Of a DNA stretch of 64,000 bases, positions 41,760 through 50,069 are shown one piece after another. This stretch comes from Clostridiaceae bacterium (GTDB lineage Bacteria; Bacillota; Clostridia; Oscillospirales; Butyricicoccaceae), in the NCBI GenBank assembly GCA_018383195.1, contig JAGZOP010000004.1, forward strand, positions 1 to 64,000, written 5' to 3'. How positions within the stretch are numbered: the stretch's first letter is position 1; every line of letters starts with the position of its first letter. The notes beneath the pieces are model-generated. The model worked only from the letters and a program-made list of their open reading frames with translations. It did not search any database and was not told the DNA's origin. Position numbers and translations under genes: made by a program.

Positions 41760-43018
41760 ACCGCCACCCCTTTCAGAAAATAAACGGTATCCAGTGTGAT
41801 ACCCTGCGCGGCAGCGAGCACATCTTTCCGCGTCAGACCGGCAACACGTGCCATCAGTGTATCAAGGTCATAGGTCAAGCCGCCGACCGCCTGGCTTTGG
41901 AAAAAACGTTCAAGCGATGCGGGATTGTCCTGCATCGTGCGCAGTTGATTCATCAGGGTACGGCGGGCAGCATTTAACTCCTCTTCGGTGAGACTGCCGC
42001 TCTGCAAATCGGCAAGCTGATGCAGGATTTCATCCTTGGCAACCTCGAAGTTGCGGTTTTCAATGCCGGAGGAAACCACCATAATGCCCTTGTGCTTGTC
42101 CAGTCCGGAACTTGCATAGTAGCACAGACTGAGCTTTTCGCGTACATGACGAAACAGGCGGGAACCGGTATATCCGCCAAATGCCATAGAAAAAAGCATC
42201 AAAGCCGGATATGCTGCATCGTGTCCGGTCAGTCCGGTGCGGAAACCGAGCGACAGCTTGCCCTGCGTGACTGCCATCTCTTCCACCACCGTGCGTGCGG
42301 CATCCTGCGCGGGATGTGGGAGTATACGGGGGAGAGAATGGGCGCTTTGCCTTGCGGCGAAAGGCGCAAAGCATGCGGCTGCATCATTCGGGTCCATGCT
42401 TCCGCAATAAAACAGTTCAATGGGTGCAGCGGCAATGGTGTCTTGCCAGAACTGCGAAAGTGCAGCAGGGGATACAGTGCGCGCGGTTTCGGCAGAGCCG
42501 AATTCATTTTGTCCGTAAGGCTCCCCTTTGCACATGCATTCCTGCATGCGGCGCATGGAGTAAGCCTGCGTATCGTTCTTTTGCGCCGCGATTTTATCGG
42601 CGAGAAATGCGCCCTCTGCGGCAATATAGTCTGCGCTGAGCAGATTGTTTGGCAGATACGGCGCATGCCAGATACGATATAATAAGGATGCCAACCGCGC
42701 TGTAAGTGCCTCACCCTGCGGGACATAGGCTTCGTCGATGACATCTGCGATGGTGCCGATTACGACCGCATCACCGGTTTTGCGTACATATGGATAGATG
42801 CGTGCGCCATAAAGATTATCGAGCATCTGCCCGAGCGCATTTAGATCTGGATGATCTGCGGTGCCGCGGTGCAGTACCTGCGGCAGCAGTGCTGCATGGG
42901 TGTTGTCCTCGGTCAGCGGCAGGACGAACCCGGCGCTCAGCACTGCGGTTTTATATTGTTCGGCGGGCAGGCAGGTCAGATGGACACCCTCCGCCAACTG
43001 GAAACGTACTTGTTTCAT
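41756..43018 (-). CDS. yfmF: M16-family non-catalytic subunit YfmF
   Basis: The 420-residue M16-fold protein has 'LLPQVLHRGTADHPD' where the HxxEH motif should be, so it lacks zinc ligands. It keeps the C-terminal Arg/Tyr substrate motif region ('GGYTGSRLFRHVREKLSLCYYASSG'), as expected for the inactive half of an M16B heterodimer. GAGGG stands 5 bases before the chosen ATG; an ATG four codons earlier has a weaker site. Confidence 0.88.
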   Translation of the reverse strand: MKQVRFQLAEGVHLTCLPAEQYKTAVLSAGFVLPLTEDNTHAALLPQVLHRGTADHPDLNALGQMLDNLYGARIYPYVRKTGDAVVIGTIADVIDEAYVPQGEALTARLASLLYRIWHAPYLPNNLLSADYIAAEGAFLADKIAAQKNDTQAYSMRRMQECMCKGEPYGQNEFGSAETARTVSPAALSQFWQDTIAAAPIELFYCGSMDPNDAAACFAPFAARQSAHSLPRILPHPAQDAARTVVEEMAVTQGKLSLGFRTGLTGHDAAYPALMLFSMAFGGYTGSRLFRHVREKLSLCYYASSGLDKHKGIMVVSSGIENRNFEVAKDEILHQLADLQSGSLTEEELNAARRTLMNQLRTMQDNPASLERFFQSQAVGGLTYDLDTLMARVAGLTRKDVLAAAQGITLDTVYFLKGVAV

Positions 43019-43065
43019 GTGTTCCCTCATTTCTTTTGCGGATCAGAAAATTCCACGATGAAACC

Positions 43066-43094
43066 AGTATACCTGTATTTGACCATAAAGTCCA
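43066..43094 (-). promoter_or_regulatory. Promoter of yfmF-yfmH-lgt-folD
   Basis: On the minus strand, TGGACT and TATACT are 17 bases apart, about 50 bases upstream of yfmF. Confidence 0.7.
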
Positions 43095-43134
43095 GAAGTG
43101 CCCCGTAAATTTCAAAGTTTTTTCAAAATGCCTC

Positions 43135-43163
43135 TTGACAAAGCAGGGCGAATGCTGTAACAT
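43135..43163 (+). promoter_or_regulatory. Promoter of ylxM-ffh operon
   Basis: A perfect TTGACA and TAACAT are 17 bases apart, about 52 bases before ylxM. Confidence 0.75.
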
Positions 43164-43214
43164 AATAGCGTTGCAGTTGTAAAGCCATTCTCCTTTACAC
43201 TGGAGGCAAAACCC

Positions 43215-43592
43215 ATGAAGAATAAACCGCTTGAAATGTGTCTGCTTTTTGACTTTTACGGTGAGATGCTCACCGAGAAGCAAAAAGAGATGTTTGACCT
43301 TTATTATAATGAGGATCTTTCCCTTGCGGAAATCTCCGAGCATGTCGGCATTACCCGTCAGGGCGTGCGCGACAGCATTGTCCGCGCAGAGCATACCCTG
43401 CGGGACATGGAGCAGCGCATGGGGTTGGTTGCGCGTTACGGCAAGATCGATCCGCTGATCGACTCCATGCTCGATGATGTGCACCGGCTGCGTCTCATCA
43501 ATTCCAATCTGCTGCACAATGCGGAAATTTCCCGCGTGCTTGCGCGGTTGGATGATAACTTAAAGATCATCGCCGGCGGACGCACGCTTTGA
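43215..43592 (+). CDS. ylxM: YlxM, helix-turn-helix SRP-associated protein
   Basis: The 125-residue protein has a sigma-70 region-4-like helix-turn-helix: 'LTEKQKEMFDLYYNEDLSLAEISEHVGITRQGVRDSI' lies at about 19-55. In streptococci and Bacillus, YlxM is encoded before ffh and stimulates the SRP pathway. TGGAGG precedes the ATG, and ffh begins 12 bases later. Confidence 0.92.
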   Translation: MKNKPLEMCLLFDFYGEMLTEKQKEMFDLYYNEDLSLAEISEHVGITRQGVRDSIVRAEHTLRDMEQRMGLVARYGKIDPLIDSMLDDVHRLRLINSNLLHNAEISRVLARLDDNLKIIAGGRTL

Positions 43593-43604
43593 CCGGAGGA
43601 AACC

Positions 43605-44966
43605 ATGGCATTTGAAGGCTTAACTGAAAAAATTTCAAACACATTTAAGAAGCTTAAGAGCCGCGGACGGCTCACCGAGGCTGACGTCAAGGATGCCATG
43701 CGTGAAATCCGCCTCGCGCTTCTTGAGGCAGACGTAAACTTCAAGGTCACCAAGGATTTCGTCAAGGCGGTTACCGAAAAGGCAACCGGCGCGGATATCT
43801 TGGAGAGCCTTTCTCCCGCCCAGCAGGTCATCAAAATCGTGAACGAGGAGCTGACCGCGCTGCTCGGCGGACAAAACGCCCGCATCACCATTGCACCAAA
43901 CCCGCCCACCATCGTCATGATGGCAGGTTTGCAGGGCGCCGGCAAAACCACCAACTGCGCCAAGCTCGCGGGTCTGTTTAAGAAACAGCAGCAGCGTCGG
44001 CCGTTGCTTGTCGCCTGCGATGTTTACCGACCGGCAGCGATTGAACAGCTCAAGGTAGTTGGCTCGCAGCTCGGCATTCCGGTGTTCGAGATGGGGCAGG
44101 GCGATCCGATCGAGATTGCCAAGGCTGGCGTAGAATTTGCCCGAAAAAACGGTCATGATCTGGTATTCATTGATACCGCTGGCCGACTTCATATCGACGA
44201 AGCCCTGATGGACGAACTGAAACGCATCAAGGCGGAAGTCAAACCGCATGAAATCCTGCTCGTGGTCGATGCAATGACCGGTCAGGATGCAGTCAATGTC
44301 GCTGAGACTTTTGATGAGGCGCTCGGCATCGACGGCGTACTGATGAGCAAGATGGATGGCGACGCCCGCGGCGGCGCGGCGCTTTCTGTTAAGGCAGTTA
44401 CCGGAAAGCCGATTAAATATATCGGTACCGGTGAAAAGCTGGACAACATCGAGCCGTTCCACCCCGATCGTATGGCGTCCCGTATCCTCGGCATGGGTGA
44501 TGTGCTGACCCTGATTGAAAAAGCACAGCAGTCGTTTGACGAAAAGCAGGCGATGGAAACTGCAAAAAAGATGGCAGTTGGAAAGCTGACACTGACCGAC
44601 TTTTATGATCAGCTTCAGCAGATGAAAAATATGGGCTCCATGCAGGACATGCTCGGCATGCTTCCCGGTGTAGACGCCAAAGCGCTCGCGGGTGCACAGG
44701 TTGACGAAAAAGCAATGGCACACGTTGAAGCGATTATTCAGTCTATGACGCCCAAGGAGCGCGACAATCCCTCGATTATTAACTATAGCCGAAAAAAGCG
44801 CATTGCAGCCGGCTGCGGACTGAGTATTGAGGAAATCAACAAACTGCTCAAACAGTTTGAGATGATGCAGAAGATGACCAAGCAGCTTGTGGGCATGCAG
44901 AAGCGCGGCAAGAAGAAAAAGCGCGGCGGCTTCCCTGGCTTTGGAAACTTCAAGCTCCCGTTTTAA
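43605..44966 (+). CDS. ffh: Signal recognition particle protein Ffh
   Basis: The 453-residue GTPase has an N domain, the G domain with 'GLQGAGKTT', 'DVYRPAAIEQL', 'DTAGRLHID' and 'SKMDGDARGGAAL', and a Met-rich M domain that binds SRP RNA and signal peptides ('MKNMGSMQDMLGMLPG'). It targets membrane proteins cotranslationally. The tail is Lys-rich then GFPGFGNFKLPF. The SRP RNA gene is not found in this window. Confidence 0.97.
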   Translation: MAFEGLTEKISNTFKKLKSRGRLTEADVKDAMREIRLALLEADVNFKVTKDFVKAVTEKATGADILESLSPAQQVIKIVNEELTALLGGQNARITIAPNPPTIVMMAGLQGAGKTTNCAKLAGLFKKQQQRRPLLVACDVYRPAAIEQLKVVGSQLGIPVFEMGQGDPIEIAKAGVEFARKNGHDLVFIDTAGRLHIDEALMDELKRIKAEVKPHEILLVVDAMTGQDAVNVAETFDEALGIDGVLMSKMDGDARGGAALSVKAVTGKPIKYIGTGEKLDNIEPFHPDRMASRILGMGDVLTLIEKAQQSFDEKQAMETAKKMAVGKLTLTDFYDQLQQMKNMGSMQDMLGMLPGVDAKALAGAQVDEKAMAHVEAIIQSMTPKERDNPSIINYSRKKRIAAGCGLSIEEINKLLKQFEMMQKMTKQLVGMQKRGKKKKRGGFPGFGNFKLPF

Positions 44967-45023
44967 TTTTGTGTAAAATTATTTTACAATAGATTCTCGC
45001 TATTTCAAGGAGGTGAAAAAGAG

Positions 45024-45263
45024 ATGGTAAAGATCAGACTGCGCAGAATGGGCGCAAAGAAGTCCCCGTTCTACCGTATCGTTGTTGCCGACTCTCGTTA
45101 TCCGCGTGATGGTCGTTTCATCGAGGAAATCGGCACTTACAACCCCATGACCGCTGAAGCAGAGGTCAAGGTTGACGCTGAGCGTGCACAGAAGTGGATC
45201 AAGAATGGCGCACAGCCGACCGACACCGTTCGCGGCATCCTGAAGAAGGCCGGCGTGCTGTAA
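45024..45263 (+). CDS. rpsP: 30S ribosomal protein S16
   Basis: The 79-residue protein starts 'VKIRLRRMGAKKSPFYRIVVADSR', the S16 signature, and has 'DGRFIEEIGTYNP'. AAGGAGGTG precedes the ATG. It follows ffh by 57 bases, as in most Firmicutes. Confidence 0.98.
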   Translation: MVKIRLRRMGAKKSPFYRIVVADSRYPRDGRFIEEIGTYNPMTAEAEVKVDAERAQKWIKNGAQPTDTVRGILKKAGVL

Positions 45264-45281
45264 TGGAGTGAGGTTGTGAAC

Positions 45282-45512
45282 ATGAAAGAACTTCTGACCT
45301 ACATTGTAGCGAACCTGGTATCCGAACCGGACGCCATTTCCATTGAGGAAAAGGTTGAGGGCGACGAGATCACCTTCGAGCTGCGTGTTGCCGCGGATGA
45401 TATGGGTCGAATTATCGGCCGCCACGGTCGCATTGCCAAGGAGATCCGCACGCTGATGAAAGCAGCCGGCAATCGGGAAGACAAAAAGGTTTCCGTCGAT
45501 ATCTGCGACTAA
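45282..45512 (+). CDS. khpA: KhpA, KH-domain RNA-binding protein
   Basis: The 76-residue single KH domain has the RNA-binding GxxG loop in 'IIGRHGRIAKEIR'. KhpA pairs with KhpB in Firmicutes and affects cell length and RNA fate. I choose the ATG 8 bases after GTGAGG over a GTG two codons earlier. A terminator follows. Confidence 0.93.
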   Translation: MKELLTYIVANLVSEPDAISIEEKVEGDEITFELRVAADDMGRIIGRHGRIAKEIRTLMKAAGNREDKKVSVDICD

Positions 45513-45521
45513 AAACCTTCC

Positions 45522-45558
45522 AAAGACCTGTCGCAGGATGACAGGTCTTTTTCTTTTT
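45522..45558 (+). terminator. Terminator after khpA
   Basis: An 11-bp perfect stem AAAGACCTGTC/GACAGGTCTTT with a 7-base loop is followed by a T-rich tract. rimM-trmD begin 40 bases on, so they need read-through or an unseen promoter. Confidence 0.85.
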
Positions 45559-45598
45559 TGGCGAGTACGATACGCCGTTACGAAATTTGGAGGAAACC

Positions 45599-46102
45599 AT
45601 GAAAAAGCAATTCTTAGAAGCCGGAAAGATCGTCAATACCCATGGTGTGACCGGTGAAATCAAGGTGCAGTCGTGGTGCGACAGCCCGGAAGTGCTGCTC
45701 GATTTTGACACACTGTATCTGTCTCCGACCGAGCCGGTGCAGGTTAAAAAGTCGTATGTCCACAAAAACTGTGTCATTATGCGCCTCGAAGGGGTGAACA
45801 CCTGTGAAGCAGCCGAAGCACTGAAAAACAGGGTGCTTTATCTGGACAGGGAAGACGTTGAACTGCCGGACGATTTGGTGTTCATTCAGGATATTCTGGG
45901 ATTGGATGTATTTGATGTGCGCACGGGCGAGACGATCGGCACGCTGCGCGAGGTCAATCAGGGCGCAGGACATGACCTGTATTTGATTCGCCGTGAGGGA
46001 AAAGCGGATGCGCTGATTCCGGCTTGCAAGCCCTTCCTCAAAAGCATCGATCTGGAAAAGGGCATCATTACGGTCGAAACCATTGAGGGGCTGATCGAAT
46101 GA
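45599..46102 (+). CDS. rimM: 16S rRNA processing protein RimM
   Basis: The 167-residue protein has the RimM beta-barrel start 'LEAGKIVNTHGVTGEIKVQSWCDSPE' and PRC-barrel C-terminus ('DILGLDVFDVRTGETIGTL'). It helps mature the 30S head region. GGAGGAAAC precedes the ATG, and trmD overlaps by 4 bases. Confidence 0.95.
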   Translation: MKKQFLEAGKIVNTHGVTGEIKVQSWCDSPEVLLDFDTLYLSPTEPVQVKKSYVHKNCVIMRLEGVNTCEAAEALKNRVLYLDREDVELPDDLVFIQDILGLDVFDVRTGETIGTLREVNQGAGHDLYLIRREGKADALIPACKPFLKSIDLEKGIITVETIEGLIE

Positions 46103-46836
46103 GAATCGACATTATGACGCTGTTTCCCGAGTTAATCAACGGCGTGATGAACGAGAGCATCATTGGCCGCGCGCAGGCAAAGGGGCTCATTGAAATCCGT
46201 GCAACGAACATTCGGGATTATGCACTCGACAAGCATCACAAGGCAGACGATTCGCCCTATGGCGGCGGGCGCGGGATGGTCATGCTGCCCGAGCCGCTCT
46301 ATTTGTGCCACGAGGCGCTGACGGGTGGAACGCATGTCCATACAGTCATGATGAGCGCGCAGGGGGCGCCGTTTACCCAGCAGAAAGCGCGCGAATTGCT
46401 CTCACATGAGCGCTTCATCATCGTTTGCGGTCACTATGAGGGCATTGACCAGCGGTTTATCGACGCATGCGTCGATGAAGAAATTTCAATCGGGGATTTT
46501 GTGCTGACCGGCGGTGAAATTCCCGCGATGGCGGTGGCGGATGCGGTGTGCCGTATGGTACCCGGCGTGCTGCCTGATGAAACCGCGTTTCAGGAGGAGA
46601 GCCACTGGAACGGTCTGCTGGAGTATCCGCAGTATACCCATCCGGCGGAATGGCGCGGAAAGAATGTGCCGGAGGTGCTGCTTTCCGGGCATCATGCGAA
46701 TATTACGCGCTGGCGGCGAAAGATGTCGCTCGTGCGCACACGGCGCGACCGTCCGGATTTGTTTGCAGCATTTCAGCCGCAGGACAAGCAAGATCGCAAA
46801 ATTCTGGCTGAAATTGAAGCTGAGGGACTGGAGTAG
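46099..46836 (+). CDS. trmD: tRNA guanine-37 N1-methyltransferase
   Basis: The 245-residue SPOUT knot enzyme has 'IDIMTLFPELINGVM', 'SPYGGGRGMVM', 'VCGHYEGIDQRFID' and 'GDFVLTGGEIPAM'. It makes m1G37 to prevent frameshifting. It is coupled to rimM and ends with its own terminator. Confidence 0.97.
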   Translation: MRIDIMTLFPELINGVMNESIIGRAQAKGLIEIRATNIRDYALDKHHKADDSPYGGGRGMVMLPEPLYLCHEALTGGTHVHTVMMSAQGAPFTQQKARELLSHERFIIVCGHYEGIDQRFIDACVDEEISIGDFVLTGGEIPAMAVADAVCRMVPGVLPDETAFQEESHWNGLLEYPQYTHPAEWRGKNVPEVLLSGHHANITRWRRKMSLVRTRRDRPDLFAAFQPQDKQDRKILAEIEAEGLE

Positions 46837-46854
46837 CAAAAAATAAGAATCCAT

Positions 46855-46892
46855 ACCGGAGAAGCAGACATTTGCACTGCTCTCCGGTTTTC
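46855..46892 (+). terminator. trmD terminator
   Basis: An ACCGGAGA-AGCAG / CTGCTCTCCGGT stem with one bulged A is followed by TTTTC. Confidence 0.85.
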
Positions 46893-46947
46893 TTTGCGTA
46901 AAATAAAAAGATTATACCGCTTTTTTTACGAAAGTGGATAATTGTTA

Positions 46948-46976
46948 TTTACAAAAGAAAGCAAAGTGGGTAAAAT
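46948..46976 (+). promoter_or_regulatory. Promoter of sugar kinase gene
   Basis: TTTACA and TAAAAT are 17 bases apart, about 42 bases before the chosen ATG. It lies within a longer possible reading frame and supports the later start. Confidence 0.7.
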
Positions 46977-47017
46977 GTATTATAGATGAAGAGAGATGCA
47001 CACAGGAGGTTTCCAGC

Positions 47018-47959
47018 ATGATTATCACCATTACCCTGAACCCTGCGATGGACCGTACCATCCGGATTGACCGTCCGCTCTCCCCGATGAAGCTGAACCG
47101 TGCGGTCAGCACTATGGTAGAACCCGGCGGTAAGGGAATCAATGTTTCGCGCGCGGTCAAAGCGCTCGGCGGCACGAGCGTTGCGCTCGGCTTCTGTGCA
47201 GGTTCGAATGGGCGCATGATGAAAGATGCGTTGACCGCAGCAGATATTCACCATGATTTCGTAGATGTTCCGGGCGAAACCCGTGTCAATGTGCAGGTGA
47301 TTGATGCATTTGGCAACCATACGGAGATCAACGAGCCGGGTTTCAAAATTCATGACGGCGATTATCTGCGTTTTCTGGAGCGTATGGAGCATTACCTCCT
47401 GCCGGAGAATATTTTTGTCATTACCGGTTCGGTGCCGCCGCAGTTTTCCATGGAAAACTACATAAAAATCTGCAAAAAGATCAAAAAAGCGGGGTGCCGT
47501 CTGATTATTGACGCAGCGGGTGAGCGGCTGCTGGAGGCGCTCAAGCTTGAACCTGATTTTGTAAAGCCAAATATTTTTGAGCTCGCAGAAGCGGTTGGCG
47601 ACCCGGCTTCGGCTGACCCAGAGGTCGTTATCCACAGTGCGCGCAAGCTGCTCGACATGGGCGCGCGCGCGGTCTGCGTTTCCATGTCGCAGGAGGGCGC
47701 GCTGTTTGTGTCCAAGGATGAGCCGGAAGCGCTCTATGTCAACAGCAACCCGAAGATTGATGACTGCGGTGCGGTCGGCACTGGCGACGCAATGGTTGGC
47801 GCGATTGCAAACTCCATGCACACCGGTCTGAGCTTCTGCGAGTTGGCGAAGTATACGGTTGCGACCGGACGTGCCTGTGCGCGTCTTGCGGGTACCGAAA
47901 TGGCGACGCTCAAGCGTGTTTACGAGGTTTATGAAACCTTGCAGGTCTATACGGTATAA
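47018..47959 (+). CDS. PfkB-family hexose kinase (1-phosphofructokinase/tagatose-6-P kinase type)
   Basis: The 313-residue kinase opens 'IITITLNPAMDRTIRI' and has 'VEPGGKGINVSRAVKALGG', 'TGSVPPQ' and the anion-hole signature 'GAVGTGDAMVGAIA', as in FruK/LacC. It likely phosphorylates fructose-1-phosphate or tagatose-6-phosphate. There is no adjacent PTS or fruR gene to fix the substrate. CACAGGAGG precedes the ATG. Confidence 0.92.
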   Translation: MIITITLNPAMDRTIRIDRPLSPMKLNRAVSTMVEPGGKGINVSRAVKALGGTSVALGFCAGSNGRMMKDALTAADIHHDFVDVPGETRVNVQVIDAFGNHTEINEPGFKIHDGDYLRFLERMEHYLLPENIFVITGSVPPQFSMENYIKICKKIKKAGCRLIIDAAGERLLEALKLEPDFVKPNIFELAEAVGDPASADPEVVIHSARKLLDMGARAVCVSMSQEGALFVSKDEPEALYVNSNPKIDDCGAVGTGDAMVGAIANSMHTGLSFCELAKYTVATGRACARLAGTEMATLKRVYEVYETLQVYTV

Positions 47960-47972
47960 CGATGATGCAATG

Positions 47973-48004
47973 AAAAAGCTCCTGACTTCAGTCAGGAGCT
48001 TTTT
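47973..48004. terminator. Bidirectional terminator between PfkB kinase and GH13 gene
   Basis: A 14-bp stem AAAAGCTCCTGAC/GTCAGGAGCTTTT with TTCA loop and T-run on both strands. Confidence 0.92.
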
Positions 48005-48033
48005 TGCAGCTTATAAGGGGAAAAACTGTGCGT

Positions 48034-49347
48034 TTACCGTTCCATCTTCCAAAATGCCACCGAATAAGGCAGAAGTTCGCTGCCGCCTCCAAAGTCGTGC
48101 GGTTTTCCGGTAATGAGGTCAAGCGCAGTGCCGCAGCCGGCATCGAAGTGCGCAGTAAACGGTGTGCTGTCTGCATTGATTGCAACAAGCACACGTTCAC
48201 CGTCTGTTTTGCGCTCCCAAATCGCTTGACGGTTGGTCAGCAGGAGATGCCGGAAATCGCCATAGCATAGCGCGCGGCTTTCGCGGTGTGCTTTTGCCAT
48301 CGCTGCAATGGCGTCGGTCAAATCATTCCACTGTGGGGTGTCGAAAGCGGGACGCAGCACATCGTCGCTGCCCGGGGTCTTGTGTCCCTCGGCGCCCCAT
48401 TCGGAACCGTAATACAGGCAGGGGATTCCCGGCATGCCGAACAGCATGCCATAAAGCAAAGGCAGATGCTGCGGGCAGGTCAGGATGGATGCCGCGCGGG
48501 TCACGTCGTGGTTATCTACAAACGAGAGCAGGTGCTTTCCTTTATAAAGCGTCCAGTTTTCCGGACCGAACTGGCGCATAAGCGAATGCGTAATCTCAAA
48601 CAGGTTCATGGAGTTCAGAGAGGAATATAGCCCCTTGTAGCATTCGTAGTTGGTGCATGAATGCAGCATTTCATCGTTGACAATCTGGTTGTAGTCGCCG
48701 TGCAGCACCTCGCCGATGAGCACAAACCCTGGCTTGAGCGATTCGGTAAACCGGCGCAGCGCGCGCATGAAATCGCGGTCGAGCAGGTAGGCGACATCAA
48801 GCCGCAGACCGTCGATATCGAATTCTTCGACCCAGCCGCGGATGCAGGAAAAGAGATGGTCTACAACTGCGGGATTGCGCAGATTGAGTTTGACCAGTTC
48901 GTAATGCCCTTCCCAGCCTTCATACCAGAAGCCATCATTATAGTTGGAGTTGCCGTCAAAAGAAATATGAAACCAGTCTTTATAAGGCGAATCCCATTTT
49001 TTCTCCTGTACATCACGGAATGCCCAGAATCCACGCCCGACGTGGTTAAAGACGCCATCTAAAACAACTTTGATACCGTTTTCGTGCAAAACTTTGCAGA
49101 CTGCGGCAAAATCCTCGTTTGTACCAAGGCGGCAATCGATCTTCCGAAAATCGCGGGTATCATAGCCGTGGCTGTCCGATTCAAAAATCGGGGAAAAGTA
49201 AACGGCATTTGCACCAAGTTTCGCAATATGCGGCGCCCAGTCCGCAACTTTACCGATTCGGTTCACGGTCTGACCATCGTTGGCGCGGGGGGCGCCGCAG
49301 AAGCCAATGGGATAAATTTGATAAAATACACTTTCATATGCCCACAT
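48034..49347 (-). CDS. GH13 alpha-amylase-family hydrolase, cytosolic
   Basis: This 437-residue enzyme lacks a signal peptide and an N-terminal accessory domain, opening directly 'ESVFYQIYPIGFCGAPRAND'. Catalytic residues are visible: Asp184 (GLRLDVA), Glu213 (LIGEVLHG) and Asp281 (VDNHDVTR); 'DGVFNHVG' precedes. It should cut intracellular maltodextrins. It is monocistronic, leftward, between trmD and rplS, and is a shorter paralogue of the enzyme encoded near walR. Confidence 0.9.
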   Translation of the reverse strand: MWAYESVFYQIYPIGFCGAPRANDGQTVNRIGKVADWAPHIAKLGANAVYFSPIFESDSHGYDTRDFRKIDCRLGTNEDFAAVCKVLHENGIKVVLDGVFNHVGRGFWAFRDVQEKKWDSPYKDWFHISFDGNSNYNDGFWYEGWEGHYELVKLNLRNPAVVDHLFSCIRGWVEEFDIDGLRLDVAYLLDRDFMRALRRFTESLKPGFVLIGEVLHGDYNQIVNDEMLHSCTNYECYKGLYSSLNSMNLFEITHSLMRQFGPENWTLYKGKHLLSFVDNHDVTRAASILTCPQHLPLLYGMLFGMPGIPCLYYGSEWGAEGHKTPGSDDVLRPAFDTPQWNDLTDAIAAMAKAHRESRALCYGDFRHLLLTNRQAIWERKTDGERVLVAINADSTPFTAHFDAGCGTALDLITGKPHDFGGGSELLPYSVAFWKMER

Positions 49348-49416
49348 AAGGGATCACTCCTTTGCTTACCGCTTTTTGGGCGGTGGAACGCGATTTCATA
49401 GAACCGCCTAATCTAT

Positions 49417-49445
49417 AGTATAGTCGGATTGGTGCAAAATAACAA
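49417..49445 (-). promoter_or_regulatory. Promoter of GH13 gene
   Basis: On the minus strand, TTGTTA and TATACT are 17 bases apart, about 70 bases upstream of the start. Confidence 0.7.
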
Positions 49446-49522
49446 CAACAGATAGGAAACAAAACGCTGAGACATACAAAGTGACGAATTACAGCCTCTG
49501 AGGGATTTTGCGGAAATAATGC

Positions 49523-49551
49523 TTGCGTTTTGGGGCGCAATATGATAGAAT
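49523..49551 (+). promoter_or_regulatory. Promoter of rplS
   Basis: TTGCGT and TAGAAT are 17 bases apart, with TGA just before the -10 (extended). The transcript leader would be about 92 bases. Confidence 0.75.
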
Positions 49552-49650
49552 TTGAAATTGATAACGGGCATTCCTCTGCTTACCGGTCGGAAAACAGACC
49601 TTAATCAAATGATACGGCACGAATGTCTAGGATGAAAGGAAGACTGAAAA
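49552..49650 (+). promoter_or_regulatory. rplS leader, possible L19 autoregulatory RNA
   Basis: The leader between promoter and rplS has short complementary runs (for example ACCGGTC-GGAAAAC-AGACC, about 49582-49600) and a GGGCATTCCTCTGC stretch. Ribosomal protein L19 genes in Firmicutes often carry a conserved leader (Rfam L19_leader). I cannot confirm the match by eye. Confidence 0.3.
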
Positions 49651-49992
49651 ATGGATTTAGTCAAGGTTCTGTCTGAGCAGCAGCTCAAGAACGATCTGCC
49701 CGAGCTGAAGATCGGCGATACCGTAAAGGTTCATGCAAAGATCAAGGAGGGCAACCGCGAGCGTATTCAGGTTTTTGAAGGCATCATCATTGCGATGAAG
49801 CACGCGGGCATCAACAAGACCGTCACCGTCCGCCGCATTTCTTACGGCGTAGGCGTTGAGAAGACCTTCCCGGTACATTCCCCGAACGTAGCAAAGTTCG
49901 AGGTTGTACGCAATGGTAAGGTTCGCCGTGCCAAGCTGTACTACCTGCGCGGCCGCGTAGGCAAGGCTGCAAAGGTTGCAGAGAAGGTCTAA
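49651..49992 (+). CDS. rplS: 50S ribosomal protein L19
   Basis: The 113-residue protein has 'GDTVKVHAKIKEGNRERIQVFEGIII' and ends 'RAKLYYLRGRVGKAAKVAEKV', the L19 signature, located at the 30S-50S interface. GAAAGGAAGAC precedes the ATG. It usually follows trmD; here a kinase and an amylase-type gene lie between. Confidence 0.98.
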   Translation: MDLVKVLSEQQLKNDLPELKIGDTVKVHAKIKEGNRERIQVFEGIIIAMKHAGINKTVTVRRISYGVGVEKTFPVHSPNVAKFEVVRNGKVRRAKLYYLRGRVGKAAKVAEKV

Positions 49993-50006
49993 GACAAAAG
50001 GGATAC

Positions 50007-50034
50007 AAAGAGGGGAGCTTCGGTTCCCCTCTTT
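50007..50034 (+). terminator. rplS terminator
   Basis: A 12-bp stem AAAGAGGGGAGC/GTTCCCCTCTTT closed by TTCG is followed by CTCTTTTT. Confidence 0.92.
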
Positions 50035-50069
50035 CTCTTTTTATAGTGAACAGAAAAGAGGGAAAACAG

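Noticed and set aside
43164..45023. SRP RNA gene near ffh
   Set aside because: No stem with a GGAA-type tetraloop and flanking conserved asymmetric loop is seen in the gaps around ylxM-ffh.
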